From Sporocytophaga sp. (GTDB lineage Bacteria > Bacteroidota > Bacteroidia > Cytophagales > Cytophagaceae), in contig JANQAB010000004.1 in NCBI GenBank assembly GCA_024707265.1, positions 186,001 through 250,000 of the forward strand: a DNA stretch of 64,000 nt, written 5' to 3'. Positions within the stretch are counted from its first letter, which is position 1. Each line of letters begins with the position of its first letter. Made by a program: the position numbers and the translations under genes. Shown here in pieces: positions 8,181 to 16,130 of this stretch. Under the pieces are notes generated by a model. It did no database searches. It saw only the letters and a program-made list of their open reading frames with translations, and was not told where the DNA came from.

Positions 8181-9505
8181 CAATGTCGTTTAGTTAAGCT
8201 ATAATTTTAGGAAAAAACTTCGGATATTTGATAAATAATAAGGGGTATAAAAAGCCTTAAATTCCGTGAAAACATAATTGATAAAATTTATACTTTACTT
8301 CATGAAAAGCGATTTGAGAACAATAACAAGTTCAGAAAGAGCAGTTTTACTAGAAATCGAAAATTAAATTTTGTCAACTTAATAGTCCTATTAGCGCATC
8401 CCATGTTAAAGTCTGTTCAACGAGAATTTGATGACTTCTTTCAGAAGTTGAACGGCGATGAATTTCAATTACGTAGCATCACCAAAGGAGCCTTGACTCA
8501 GGCTCGTGCCCAATTAAAGTATCAAGCTTTTATAGAACTGGATCAGCCGACCCAGGACGAATTTTATGAAAATGGAGGAGCTTATGGATGGGATAAATAT
8601 CGAGTACTGGCAGTAGATGGTTCGACCATAAAACTTCCTTTTCATTCTTGTATTGTAGAAGAGTTTGGTGTAAATAGCTTTGCCCAAATGCCGATAGTCC
8701 TCAAAGTATGGCTCGGATTTCATTGCTATATGATCCACTTAATTGTATCACTGTGGATGCTCAGATAGGCGGATATTCTACCAGTGCAGCATCTCTTTGC
8801 TATGAACATTTATCCAAAGTCAAGGAGGACGATCTGCTAGTATTTGATCGTTATTATGCATCTCGTAACTTAATGTGGAGCATTAAAAATAAAAATGCAG
8901 ATTTCCTTTTTAGGATGAAGGATAATTGGTGTAATGTAGTAGATGAATTCCAAAAGGAAAAAGCAAAAGATAAAATCATAATCCTTGAAACTGATTATGG
9001 TTCTATTAAAGTGCGTTTGATAAAATCTGGCAATAGAGTTTTTTGTACATCAGTTCTGAATAAGAAAATAAAGCCATCGGATTTTAATGATCTTTACGAT
9101 AATAGATGGGGAGTTGAAGAAGCTTATAAAACATTGAAAAATTGGTGTGAGATAGAAACTTTTTCAGGAAAAACTGCCCTGGCAATTAAACAAGACTTTT
9201 ATTCCAAAATCTTCTTGATGAACCTATCGGCAGCCTTTACGCATCCTGTTGAAGAACAAATAAAAAAAGAAAAGGAAAATTATAAAGTTAATAGAGTTCA
9301 AGCATTAGCCTCAATTTCTCAATTACCTATAGCTCTATTTTTGAAAAAAACAGGTTCAAAAGCGATTAAAGCATTTGACAATATTGTCTCCAAAACTATT
9401 GATATTATTAGGAAGGGGCGGAGAAACCCAAGAAAAATACGACCTAAAAAGAAGCATAGCATGAGTTATAAAAAAATATAAGATTTCCTTAACTAAACGA
9501 CATTG
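8181..9505 (+). mobile_element. IS4-family insertion sequence 1 (1325 bp)
   Basis: The termini are perfect inverted repeats: CAATGTCGTTTAGTTAAG at 8181 and its complement ending at 9505. The element is flanked by the 10-bp direct repeat ATCTTTAATT (8171-8180 and 9506-9515), so the insertion boundaries are exact and fairly recent. It carries one DDE transposase gene. It lies between the second oxidoreductase and an acyltransferase gene and seems to interrupt no gene. The same ends occur on the element at 14673-16078. Confidence 0.95.
8403..9481 (+). CDS. IS4-family DDE transposase (frameshifted)
   Basis: The catalytic residues are visible: D in VLAVDGSTIKLP, D in LLVFDRYYAS, and E in YDNRWGVEEAYKTLK, which is an exact Y-(2)-R-(3)-E-(6)-K signature of the IS4 family. 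The frame breaks near 8686-8688, where one base appears to be missing; the second part begins around 8690 and ends at 9481. The coding frame is also open upstream of the ATG at 8403, back to about 8235, and encodes a plausible N-terminal domain (SSFTRNRKLNFVNLIVLLAH), yet it has no ATG, GTG or TTG there. The true start is therefore unresolved and 8403 is probably too late. It catalyses cut-and-paste transposition. Confidence 0.85.
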
Positions 9506-9515
9506 ATCTTTAATT
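9506..9515. repeat. 10-bp target-site duplication, right
   Basis: ATCTTTAATT, identical to 8171-8180. Confidence 0.9.
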
Positions 9516-9528
9516 ATTATTTACCTTC

Positions 9529-10140
9529 TTAAGGTACTGTTTCAAATTCTTCAGGATGCAGTCTCCTGATAACTTTTGCCGGCATGCCTGCCACTACACA
9601 ATTTGGCGGCACATTTTTAGTTACAACAGCGCCAGCCGCAACAACAGAATTCTCGCCGATAGTTACTCCCTTAAGTATCATGCATCGGGTTGCAATCCAG
9701 ACATTATCTTTTATAATAACAGCTCCTGTTTTACCCTCTTCAGAAAAATGATCGGTCACTTGATGATAATCACTGTCAAAAATAATTGTATATGCAGCTA
9801 TCCTAACGTTATTTCCAATTATAACCTTGTTGGAAACTCCAAGATGCACTCCATTTAATCTGGAGTTTGTACCTATTACGAGAGTACCTCCTTTTCGAAC
9901 AAATATCTTAGATTTTGCAATATTGGACCAGATTCTTACCCTATCCCCTATGTATACATCCCCTCTGATTTTTATTCTGGGTATACCGTTTAGGGAGGGT
10001 AATTTGCCTACCTTTTTACATCTCCTCAAGTAAATTTTCGCCAAAATCAGTCTGACTATTCCATTAAAATAATATTGAAATTTATCTAATATTGATCCTC
10101 TATCAGCTGCTATCGACCGAGTGCTATTATCTGTTTCCAT
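9529..10140 (-). CDS. Acyltransferase with left-handed beta-helix (hexapeptide repeat)
   Basis: The product is 203 residues. Hexapeptide repeats run from about residue 50 to 185: [70 protein letters not shown] and [20 protein letters not shown], then [13 protein letters not shown], the typical ending of the maltose/colanic-acid acetyltransferase group. A candidate catalytic His lies in [16 protein letters not shown]. Such enzymes transfer acetyl or similar groups from CoA to sugars, often in surface polysaccharide synthesis. No glycosyltransferase lies beside it. The N-terminal 30 residues hold a weak amphipathic segment ([20 protein letters not shown]). Confidence 0.85.
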   Translation of the reverse strand: METDNSTRSIAADRGSILDKFQYYFNGIVRLILAKIYLRRCKKVGKLPSLNGIPRIKIRGDVYIGDRVRIWSNIAKSKIFVRKGGTLVIGTNSRLNGVHLGVSNKVIIGNNVRIAAYTIIFDSDYHQVTDHFSEEGKTGAVIIKDNVWIATRCMILKGVTIGENSVVAAGAVVTKNVPPNCVVAGMPAKVIRRLHPEEFETVP

Positions 10141-10465
10141 TTTTAATCAATTGTTACCTATTTCTCTAAATTTAAACAAATTCCTAAATACAAGCCAACC
10201 TTAAATTACAACTGAATATCTTGAATTTCAAGAATTCGTGGGGTGATTTTTATTAATTTAACAAAAATCTATTCTTTTAAAATAATTTAAGACTCTTTTA
10301 GCTTTTATAGTCCTAGTTTGCAATCGGAGATTTCCGGGCTTGGCGATTGGATTTTATTTAATTCAACGATAATTAAGAAAACGGAATGTCAATTCAAAAG
10401 GAGTTTAAAGAATAGAATAAGCAACAATGCGATTATCGCTAAAGTTGATTTAAGAGAAATATTTG

Positions 10466-10531
10466 ACTGATGCCTTCGCTTCAAGCGAAGGCATCAGTTG
10501 AAATAAGCCAGATTAATAATTTACGGGCTAC
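10466..10531. repeat. Dispersed hairpin B, copy 2, with conserved tail
   Basis: ACTGATGCCTTCGCTT (10466-10481), C, AAGCGAAGGCATCAGT (10483-10498), then the same tail as copy 1 up to TTTACGGGCTAC. Copy 3 lies on the far side of the next two genes, so the pair is bracketed by this repeat. Confidence 0.8.
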
Positions 10532-10621
10532 CCACTGCAACCCTTATCCATATTCATTGATTTCAACTTTTATTGATGCATATTGAAATCTAAAAAAGCT
10601 AAGAGGATTTTATTTAGCCTT

Positions 10622-10649
10622 TTTGTATATTAACAGGGTTTTAGTTTTG
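10622..10649 (+). promoter_or_regulatory. Bacteroidota-type promoter
   Basis: TTTG at 10622-10625 and a perfect TAnnTTTG box (TAGTTTTG) at 10642-10649 are separated by 16 bases, slightly short of the usual spacing. The gene start at 10660 would leave a very short leader. Confidence 0.45.
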
Positions 10650-10659
10650 TTTTAGGCAA

Positions 10660-11928
10660 ATGAAAGATAAAAATCAGACACTGATAGCGGAGATAAAAAA
10701 GGCTGAGCATGCCTTGATGATTCACTTGGGAAATCTAGTTACCAGTGATATTTTAATGTCCTGCATCAATCTGGTTGAAAAACGAATAGCACTGGAGCTG
10801 TTCCTGGATATGGAGAATAAAATATTTTTAAAAGAGAATCCCTTCATATTTAACAAATGCTGCGAACTGATTAATAAAGGTGGAAGTGTATTTTTAATAA
10901 ACAACAATGCAACTACAAAAAACTGGAAGTGTCTAATCGATTTTAGAGAATTTATTTATTATGCTACTGAAGAGGGGGAAGCCATCCAAGAAACAGATCA
11001 GGATAGTCTTGTTTTTCAAAATGCTCTAATCGAATTTCAAAGAATAAGACAAGAGGGCAAACCTTACTTAATAGGAAAAGATATAAGTATAAGGTTTAAC
11101 GTATCAGAACCCTTAATCTTGAAAGGTGATACTGTAGAAGTGAACTGGGAAGTGGATGGTGCCTTCAAGGTTATTGTCCAGGGACTAGGAGAGGTAGAAG
11201 CTTATGGTAGAAAAAAAATCAAACTTGAACAAGATACTATCATAAAAATTGGAGCTTCCAATAAACATCAATTTAAATTTAAAGCAATACAGGTAAGAGT
11301 ATCGGAAACTGATCCTGAAATTACTTATGATATTGGGTACATCAGTGAAGGGACGAAGCAATACAACAGTCTGGTAAATTCAGATCTTCATCCACACGTA
11401 TATGGCGTATCTAAAGGGAATCAGGTAAAACTGACATGGAATTTACCCAAGGCTACGGAAGTGAAAATTCTTCCTTTTGACAAATCAGAAACTGTAGGAG
11501 AGTTTACTTTTATTCCATCCTCCTCGCTTCAAATAGAAATAAAAGCGTTGATCTTTAACAAGACCTTTAGCAGGAAAATTCAACTCCTGGTATTTCCCAT
11601 CCCTTTGCATAAAGAAAATTTAATATCAGTTATCCCTATTGAAACAAATAGGTATTCAATATCTATTCCACTTCTGCTTAATGAAAAAACAGAAAATTTT
11701 CCCGCATTCAAAAAACAAGAGTACCTTAAACTTAGAAAAAAAATATTTCAGGAACGTTCCTCTTTCAGTGAGGAGAAAATCACCTTAAATACTTTAAAGG
11801 AAGGTTTGTTTAATTTTTTAAAAGAGACATATTCTCATAGAAAGGGGATAATTAAAGCTATTCAATCAATACAATCATATTATGAGCACCCTAGATCAAA
11901 CAGAAGAAACACCAACGACTCTCTTTAG
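10660..11928 (+). CDS. Degenerate PLD-like / Ig-like domain protein
   Basis: The product is 422 residues with no signal peptide. The first 115 residues resemble a phospholipase-D-like nuclease fold (IAEIKKAEHALMIHLGNL, ELFLDMENKIF, KGGSVFLI, then KNWKCLIDFREFIYYATEE at the place of the usual HxK..D element), but no HKD motif is present, so the domain is probably inactive. Residues about 145-215 (ILKGDTVEVNWEVDGAFKVI, GEVEAYGRKKIKL) and 235-310 (VSKGNQVKLTWNLPKATEV) look like two Ig-like beta-sandwich domains. The C-terminal 70 residues are helical and basic. It overlaps the DUF4407 gene by 47 bp, so the two products likely work together at the inner face of the membrane. A function cannot be assigned. 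Confidence 0.6.
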   Translation: MKDKNQTLIAEIKKAEHALMIHLGNLVTSDILMSCINLVEKRIALELFLDMENKIFLKENPFIFNKCCELINKGGSVFLINNNATTKNWKCLIDFREFIYYATEEGEAIQETDQDSLVFQNALIEFQRIRQEGKPYLIGKDISIRFNVSEPLILKGDTVEVNWEVDGAFKVIVQGLGEVEAYGRKKIKLEQDTIIKIGASNKHQFKFKAIQVRVSETDPEITYDIGYISEGTKQYNSLVNSDLHPHVYGVSKGNQVKLTWNLPKATEVKILPFDKSETVGEFTFIPSSSLQIEIKALIFNKTFSRKIQLLVFPIPLHKENLISVIPIETNRYSISIPLLLNEKTENFPAFKKQEYLKLRKKIFQERSSFSEEKITLNTLKEGLFNFLKETYSHRKGIIKAIQSIQSYYEHPRSNRRNTNDSL

Positions 11929-13045
11929 TCCGTTGCAGAATTTTTTTATATTTTGTTCGGCTGCAGACAAAAATATTCTTCAGCGTTGTCCTGCCTCAGA
12001 ACATAATAAATATGCAAGCATCGGTGCAACTGTTTTTTTTACCGGAATGCTAGCTTCTTTATCAGGTGGGTATGCTTTGTATACGGTATTTAATAATATT
12101 GCTCTAGCTATTGTATTGGGTTTGTTCTGGGGCAGTCTTGTTTTTAACCTAGATAGATTTATTGTTTCTACTATTAAAAAAAGCGAGGGCAAATACGGGC
12201 AACTAAAACAAGTTACTCCTAGATTATTGCTGGCTATATTCCTGGCCATTGTTATTTCAAAACCATTGGAGCTTAAAATTTTTGAGCAGGAGATAAATGA
12301 ACAAATGCATTATACAGGAATGAAGAAAACCGAAGAGATGGATCTATTGTATGAGCAAAAAATAAAAGTAAAGTCAGATGCCATAGAATTATTGACTGCT
12401 AAGACGGAGGAACGTTTTCAACAAAGAGAAAAATATTATGCAGATTATAAGTGCGAATGCGAAGGTTCTTGCGGTACCGGCGCTAAAGGCGAAGGTTCAG
12501 AATGCAAGCGCAAACAGGAAAAATACATAAAATCTGACAAAGAATATCAGGAACTGAAAGCTGAGAATGATAGTCGTATCGGTTTAATTAATCAGGAAAT
12601 TCAAGCGCTGAAAAATGACAAGATAAAATACAAGGAAGAACTGAAAGCTACTTTTTCAAACGGATTAATGGCGCGTTTGAATGCGTTGCATGACCTGCCT
12701 TTAGGTCCGTCGCTGGCCATTGTTCTATTATTAATTTCCATAGAAATTGCACCTATTTTTGCCAAATTATTGTCTCCCTTCGGACCATATGATCATCTCC
12801 TGAAAACCATTGAATATGATTATGAAATAGATGAAATTTCTTCTATTAGCTTAAGAAATCAAAAGCTCAACAACCACCTTACTCTGATTGCCAGTATGGA
12901 ACAGGAAAAGGTAGGCCAGGAAATTTTAAATAACAAAGAGACGCTTCATCTGATTGAGCAGGCGCATCAGGAATTGATAAAGGAACAACTAGATATATGG
13001 GTAGAGCAGGAAAAAAATAAAGCTGAGACAAAATGCTTTAAATGA
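11882..13045 (+). CDS. DUF4407 domain membrane protein
   Basis: The product is 387 residues. Predicted membrane segments lie at about 44-62 (ASIGATVFFTGMLASLSGGY), 68-86 (IALAIVLGLFWGSLVF), 112-128 (LLLAIFLAIVISK) and 276-296 (LAIVLLLISIEIAPIFAKLL). A long charged coiled coil (about 135-265) lies between segments three and four and contains a Cys/Gly-rich insert CECEGSCGTGAKGEGSEC, a feature I associate with this family. NLDRF after TM2 and the cytosolic C-terminal coil also fit DUF4407. The biochemical role of the family is not known. The gene overlaps the upstream PLD/Ig-like gene by 47 bp; hairpin B copies lie on both sides of the pair. Confidence 0.8.
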   Translation: MSTLDQTEETPTTLFSPLQNFFIFCSAADKNILQRCPASEHNKYASIGATVFFTGMLASLSGGYALYTVFNNIALAIVLGLFWGSLVFNLDRFIVSTIKKSEGKYGQLKQVTPRLLLAIFLAIVISKPLELKIFEQEINEQMHYTGMKKTEEMDLLYEQKIKVKSDAIELLTAKTEERFQQREKYYADYKCECEGSCGTGAKGEGSECKRKQEKYIKSDKEYQELKAENDSRIGLINQEIQALKNDKIKYKEELKATFSNGLMARLNALHDLPLGPSLAIVLLLISIEIAPIFAKLLSPFGPYDHLLKTIEYDYEIDEISSISLRNQKLNNHLTLIASMEQEKVGQEILNNKETLHLIEQAHQELIKEQLDIWVEQEKNKAETKCFK

Positions 13046-13121
13046 TAATAAGGTTAATTTATAAAAGAAGAAATAACTGACTATCATTATTTGCAGTGGT
13101 TGGTATTAATAGAAATAAATG

Positions 13122-13154
13122 ACAGATGCCTTCGCTTCAAGCGAAGGCATCTGT
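13122..13154. repeat. Dispersed hairpin B, copy 3 (with compensatory changes)
   Basis: ACAGATGCCTTCGCTT (13122-13137), C, AAGCGAAGGCATCTGT (13139-13154). Compared with the other copies, T becomes A in the left arm and the matching A becomes T in the right arm, so pairing is kept. The distal tail is not conserved. Confidence 0.8.
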
Positions 13155-13233
13155 TTGAAAAAAGCCATAGGAAGAGCTGGAGAAACTGCAGCCAGAATAA
13201 CTGTTGGTAATGTTTAAAAGAAAGGATTGGAAA

Positions 13234-13740
13234 GTGAAAAAATTAAAACTAACCTAGATTGTTATAATAGGGATTCTATCTTCTTGTTGTAAGAATTGTT
13301 ATATATAAAGGAAAATTATATTCGCTTTACAAAAGAAGATTTTTCTAGTAAAAATCAATATAATAAAGTAAGAAGGTGTTTATGTGAAGAAAATATTTTA
13401 GATTCATTAATTCCTAATTTGGATAAAAATCATTTGCCTAAAAGTTACATCCTGCCTAAAGAACTGAACAAGTATAAAGGTATCAAAGGAATTCATGATA
13501 TTTCTTTAATACCAATTTTAGTAAAAGAAAAAAGTTGTAACGGGATATTCGGATTTCGAACCGTGAGGGAGACCTACCTATTATATCTTTGTTTTACTTA
13601 ATAAGTCAATATATATGTTTTCTGGAAGTGAGGAGCAAAATAAAAGAATATTTTTATACTTAAAGAGTGATTTGGAGAATAGATTTGGCCTTGAGAAAGA
13701 GGAAAGCGTTAAAGATATTTTACTTAAAGGGACCTTGTAA
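13234..13740 (+). pseudogene. Decayed small lipoprotein gene
   Basis: A GTG at 13234 opens MKKLKLT, then an in-frame TAG interrupts a signal peptide that reads on as IVIIGILSSCCKNCYI with a lipobox-like LSSC. The body is in a second frame (KENYIRFTKEDFSSKNQYNK, up to about 13555). After at least one further shift the C-terminus reads GDLPIISLFYLI and SIYMFSGSEEQNKR up to the TAA at 13738-13740. With three or more lesions, one a stop within the leader, this is more convincing as a dead gene than the single-indel loci. The family is not recognised. The stop is followed by CTGTCAG, as after the TPR lipoprotein. Confidence 0.55.
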
Positions 13741-13784
13741 CTGTCAGAAAGAATATATGGCCAAGGAAATTATCATTACGAGAC

Positions 13785-13813
13785 GGAGCTGACTTAAATT
13801 TATCAAACTTAAA
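13785..13813. repeat. Dispersed palindrome family 1, copy e (degenerate)
   Basis: GGAGCTGA, CTTAAATT, TATC, AAACTTAAA. The GGAGCT leader is kept but the arms pair poorly. It lies 77 bp before the next small orphan gene. Confidence 0.5.
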
Positions 13814-13889
13814 CATAAAAGTAGGCTAAGTTAAATAAACAAAAGACTGAGGGAAATTACAGGGCTTCCTACGAAGGAAAAAAGAATTT

Positions 13890-14397
13890 ATGTATTCTGT
13901 TTTAATTAAATGGATTAAGGGAGTTTTCCTATCAGCAATATTTATTGCGTTTTTTCATGAAGTAAATGGACAAAATAATTTATATGCTATTGCATTAAAA
14001 GAATTTTTATCGGATTCTATTAAAATAGATAGATATAATGTTTATGAAGAGCACATTAAGTATAATAGTGTTCTAGTTTCATTAGAAGGAAATCGATTTA
14101 ATCTTCCTTCAAGCTGTTTGGGATATAACTTAGAATATACAAGTGAATGCGATATATGTGATTTAATCACAAAAAAAGAACGAAAGGTTAGTATTGAGAA
14201 TTTTGTCATCTCAGTTGTATGATACTACTAATCTTATTACTATAAAAGTCATTCCTTATTCTGTTAGACGATATAAGAATAATTGCGTTTGGAAAATATT
14301 CGCAGGAGGAGGATTTTCAAGCAGGAGTATGTCAACCCAATTCTATTTTAATTGCTCTAAAGAGGTGTGGGAGCAAGTCTATAGCAAGCCTGAATGA
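13890..14397 (+). CDS. Small secreted protein of unknown function (frameshifted)
   Basis: The N-terminus (MYSVLIKWIKGVFLSAIFIA, then FFHEVNG) is a clear signal peptide without lipobox. The mature part has a Cys pair in SECDICDLI and an earlier Cys in LPSSCLGYN. The first frame stops at 14222; near 14195-14210 the sequence switches to a second frame (SSQLYDTTNLITIKVIPYSV) that ends with CSKEVWEQVYSKPE at 14397. A single-base indel joins the two into about 168 residues. The family is not recognised. It is A/T-rich and isolated, with palindrome e upstream and hairpin B downstream. Confidence 0.5.
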
Positions 14398-14554
14398 AGG
14401 TTGAATCCAACTCAGCCGATTTCACAATCTTTTCATAATAGTACTTAGAGACAACGAACTTAATGAAAAAGAAGAAGTTGAGAATGGCAGATAAAGTAAG
14501 TGTGATGAAAGTTATTTTAATCAGGGAATTTTAAAAGTTCCCCCAAAATGAGTG

Positions 14555-14587
14555 ACTGATGCCTTCGCTTCAAGCGAAGGCATCAGT
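14555..14587. repeat. Dispersed hairpin B, copy 4
   Basis: ACTGATGCCTTCGCTT (14555-14570), C, AAGCGAAGGCATCAGT (14572-14587). The tail TTGAAATAAGGCTGATTAAT differs slightly from copies 1 and 2. A degenerate further copy lies at about 16097-16120, beyond the insertion sequence. Confidence 0.8.
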
Positions 14588-14648
14588 TGAAATAAGGCTG
14601 ATTAATAACCGTTTCTTATATGATCGTTGTAGAGGATAGTGAAGTGGG

Positions 14649-14671
14649 GCACGCGTTTTGAAAACGCGCGC
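14649..14671. repeat. Dispersed hairpin A, copy 2 (interrupted by IS)
   Basis: GCACGCGTTTT (14649-14659), G, AAAACGCGCGC (14661-14671). The upstream flank GTTGTAGAGGATAGTGAAGT is the same as for copy 1. The IS at 14673 was inserted at the end of the right arm; the remaining flank AGCCAAGTG resumes at 16089. Confidence 0.75.
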
Positions 14672-14672
14672 C
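14663..14672. repeat. 10-bp target-site duplication, left
   Basis: AACGCGCGCC, repeated at 16079-16088 on the other side of the IS. Confidence 0.9.
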
Positions 14673-16078
14673 CAATGTCGTTAAGTTAAGCTAAATACCT
14701 TTCGAATTAGTATGTTTATGATGCCTCCTTGTAGCTGTATTTGGCCTTGGGAAACTTCTATTTGGCCTAATTATTTCAAAGCACTTTTCCAGTAGTTTTA
14801 TCATCTGCTCCAGCAACTTTCGTGGGTTTACTGTGTAAAATATTTCAACTAAGAAGTCTTTTGTTTTTGCCAAAACCTGAGTCTTGTTTGGCTTAACTTT
14901 GTATTTATTTTTCTTTTCTTTCTCTTGCTTATGTTTGTATAAACCCTGTGTGGCAACCATAGAAGCCATATTGAGTGTGAATATCCGGGAATAAAAATCT
15001 TGCTTGATTGCTAGAACAGTTTTTCCAGTGAAATACTCTACCTGAGCAACTTGTTTTAACATTTTATAACTTTCCTCTACTCCCCATCTTAAATGATATA
15101 GTTCTTTAAGAGTATCTATGTCAAAATTTGACCTATCAGTTAGGTTTGTAGCAAGAACTTCTTTCTCTCCAGTAGAAAGTTCAATTGACACTAGTCTTAA
15201 TCCACATATCTCCAGAGGTAGATTATATTCTCTAAGTTTTCCTAAATCCTTATCGGATCTTCTCTTCCCTGACCAGTCAATATCAGTCTCATTACCGCTT
15301 ACCGAACTTACCGCATCCTTCCAGGCTGTACTTAATCGAAAGCAATATTTAAAACCTCGCTTCTCTAATAATCCCATCAACCACAATGCTGGATATCCTC
15401 GATCAAATACAAGAATATCCGTTTGCGGACATAATTGATTCAAATGATTTACTGCTAACTCTTTCTCACAACTCTTTCTTGGGCCTATAGATGCATCTAA
15501 AATCAACTCATTACACACATCATACGCCATTGAACATTTTGCTCCAACTACTTTAAGTTCTTTTTGATTCTTCATTACACCGAATGAGGTGCTTAATTCT
15601 TCTGAATAAGGAAGGACTAGTAAACTCCCATCGATAGCAATTACCCGTTTATTTTTCCAGGTCTTTTTTATTGGGGGCGTGATCTTGGAAATAAGAAAGC
15701 TGAGCTTGTGCTAGCTCAATAAATGCTTCTGGTTTTAACTTTCTTCTAGCTTGGGTAAATGCGCTTTTTGAAATTGATTCAAAAGAGTCGGAAGATTTGG
15801 ATAGAGTTTTATAAAAACGATCAAGTTCAGTCTTTACGCTTGGTCTGGTAAAACTCATTAGATTAATCAGTAAAGCCTTAAATGTTAGCTTTCTATTCCT
15901 TGTAAAAGAATTAACACTTGTTTTGTTTCTATTGATAAATTCTTCATCATCAATAGTTTTTAATGTGTGTGAAAAAAGCCCTTCTAAAAACAGGGCACAA
16001 TCAACTTTACTCTTATTTATCCAAAGGTACTTAATTCAGTTTATTTAACAATAGGAATTCCTTAACTAAACGACATTG
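14673..16078 (-). mobile_element. IS4-family insertion sequence 2 (1406 bp)
   Basis: The left end CAATGTCGTTAAGTTAAG and the right end (complement CAATGTCGTTTAGTTAAG) are inverted repeats with one mismatch, and are the same ends as IS 1. The flanking AACGCGCGCC (14663-14672 and 16079-16088) is a 10-bp target duplication. The transposase differs clearly in sequence from that of IS 1, so these are two members of one group and not two copies of one element. It is inserted in the right arm of hairpin A copy 2. Confidence 0.95.
14691..15858 (-). CDS. IS4-family DDE transposase (frameshifted)
   Basis: Catalytic residues: D in VIAIDGSLLVLP, D in DILVFDRGYPALW, and E in YHLRWGVEESYKMLK, an exact Y-(2)-R-(3)-E-(6)-K signature. 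The frame breaks at a run of six T on the plus strand (15664-15669, A on the coding strand): with five, PNKK joins TWKNKRVIAIDG directly. The ATG at 15575 is internal. The N-terminal frame stays open from the ATG at 15858 back to about 16035 (including NSFTRNRKLTFKALLINLM, matching the FTRNRK block of IS 1), but offers no ATG, GTG or TTG start there. The start is therefore uncertain, as in the other element. Confidence 0.85.
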
Positions 16079-16088
16079 AACGCGCGCC
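16079..16088. repeat. 10-bp target-site duplication, right
   Basis: AACGCGCGCC, identical to 14663-14672. Confidence 0.9.
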
Positions 16089-16130
16089 AGCCAAGTGCTA
16101 TCGCTTCAATCGATGCCATCAATCGGATCT

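Larger units (their letters stand above)
10141..10659. other. Intergenic region with hairpin B and a promoter
   Basis: The 519-bp gap between divergent genes is A/T-rich. It contains hairpin B copy 2 with its conserved tail (10466-10531) and a good promoter match just before the next gene. No coding frame is supported. Confidence 0.6.
14398..14672. other. Repeat-rich intergenic region
   Basis: No gene is supported. It holds hairpin B copy 4, hairpin A copy 2 and the left target duplication of the second insertion sequence. Confidence 0.6.

Noticed and set aside
2074..13813. Integron attC sites as explanation of the CTTAAGTT palindromes
   Set aside because: The arms do not end in the GTTRRRY/RYYYAAC core sites, no integrase gene is present, and copy spacing relative to the genes varies.
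13785..14587. Toxin-antitoxin pair in the small genes between repeats
   Set aside because: The products carry secretion signals and no toxin or antitoxin motif; the neighbouring frame is a decayed lipoprotein.
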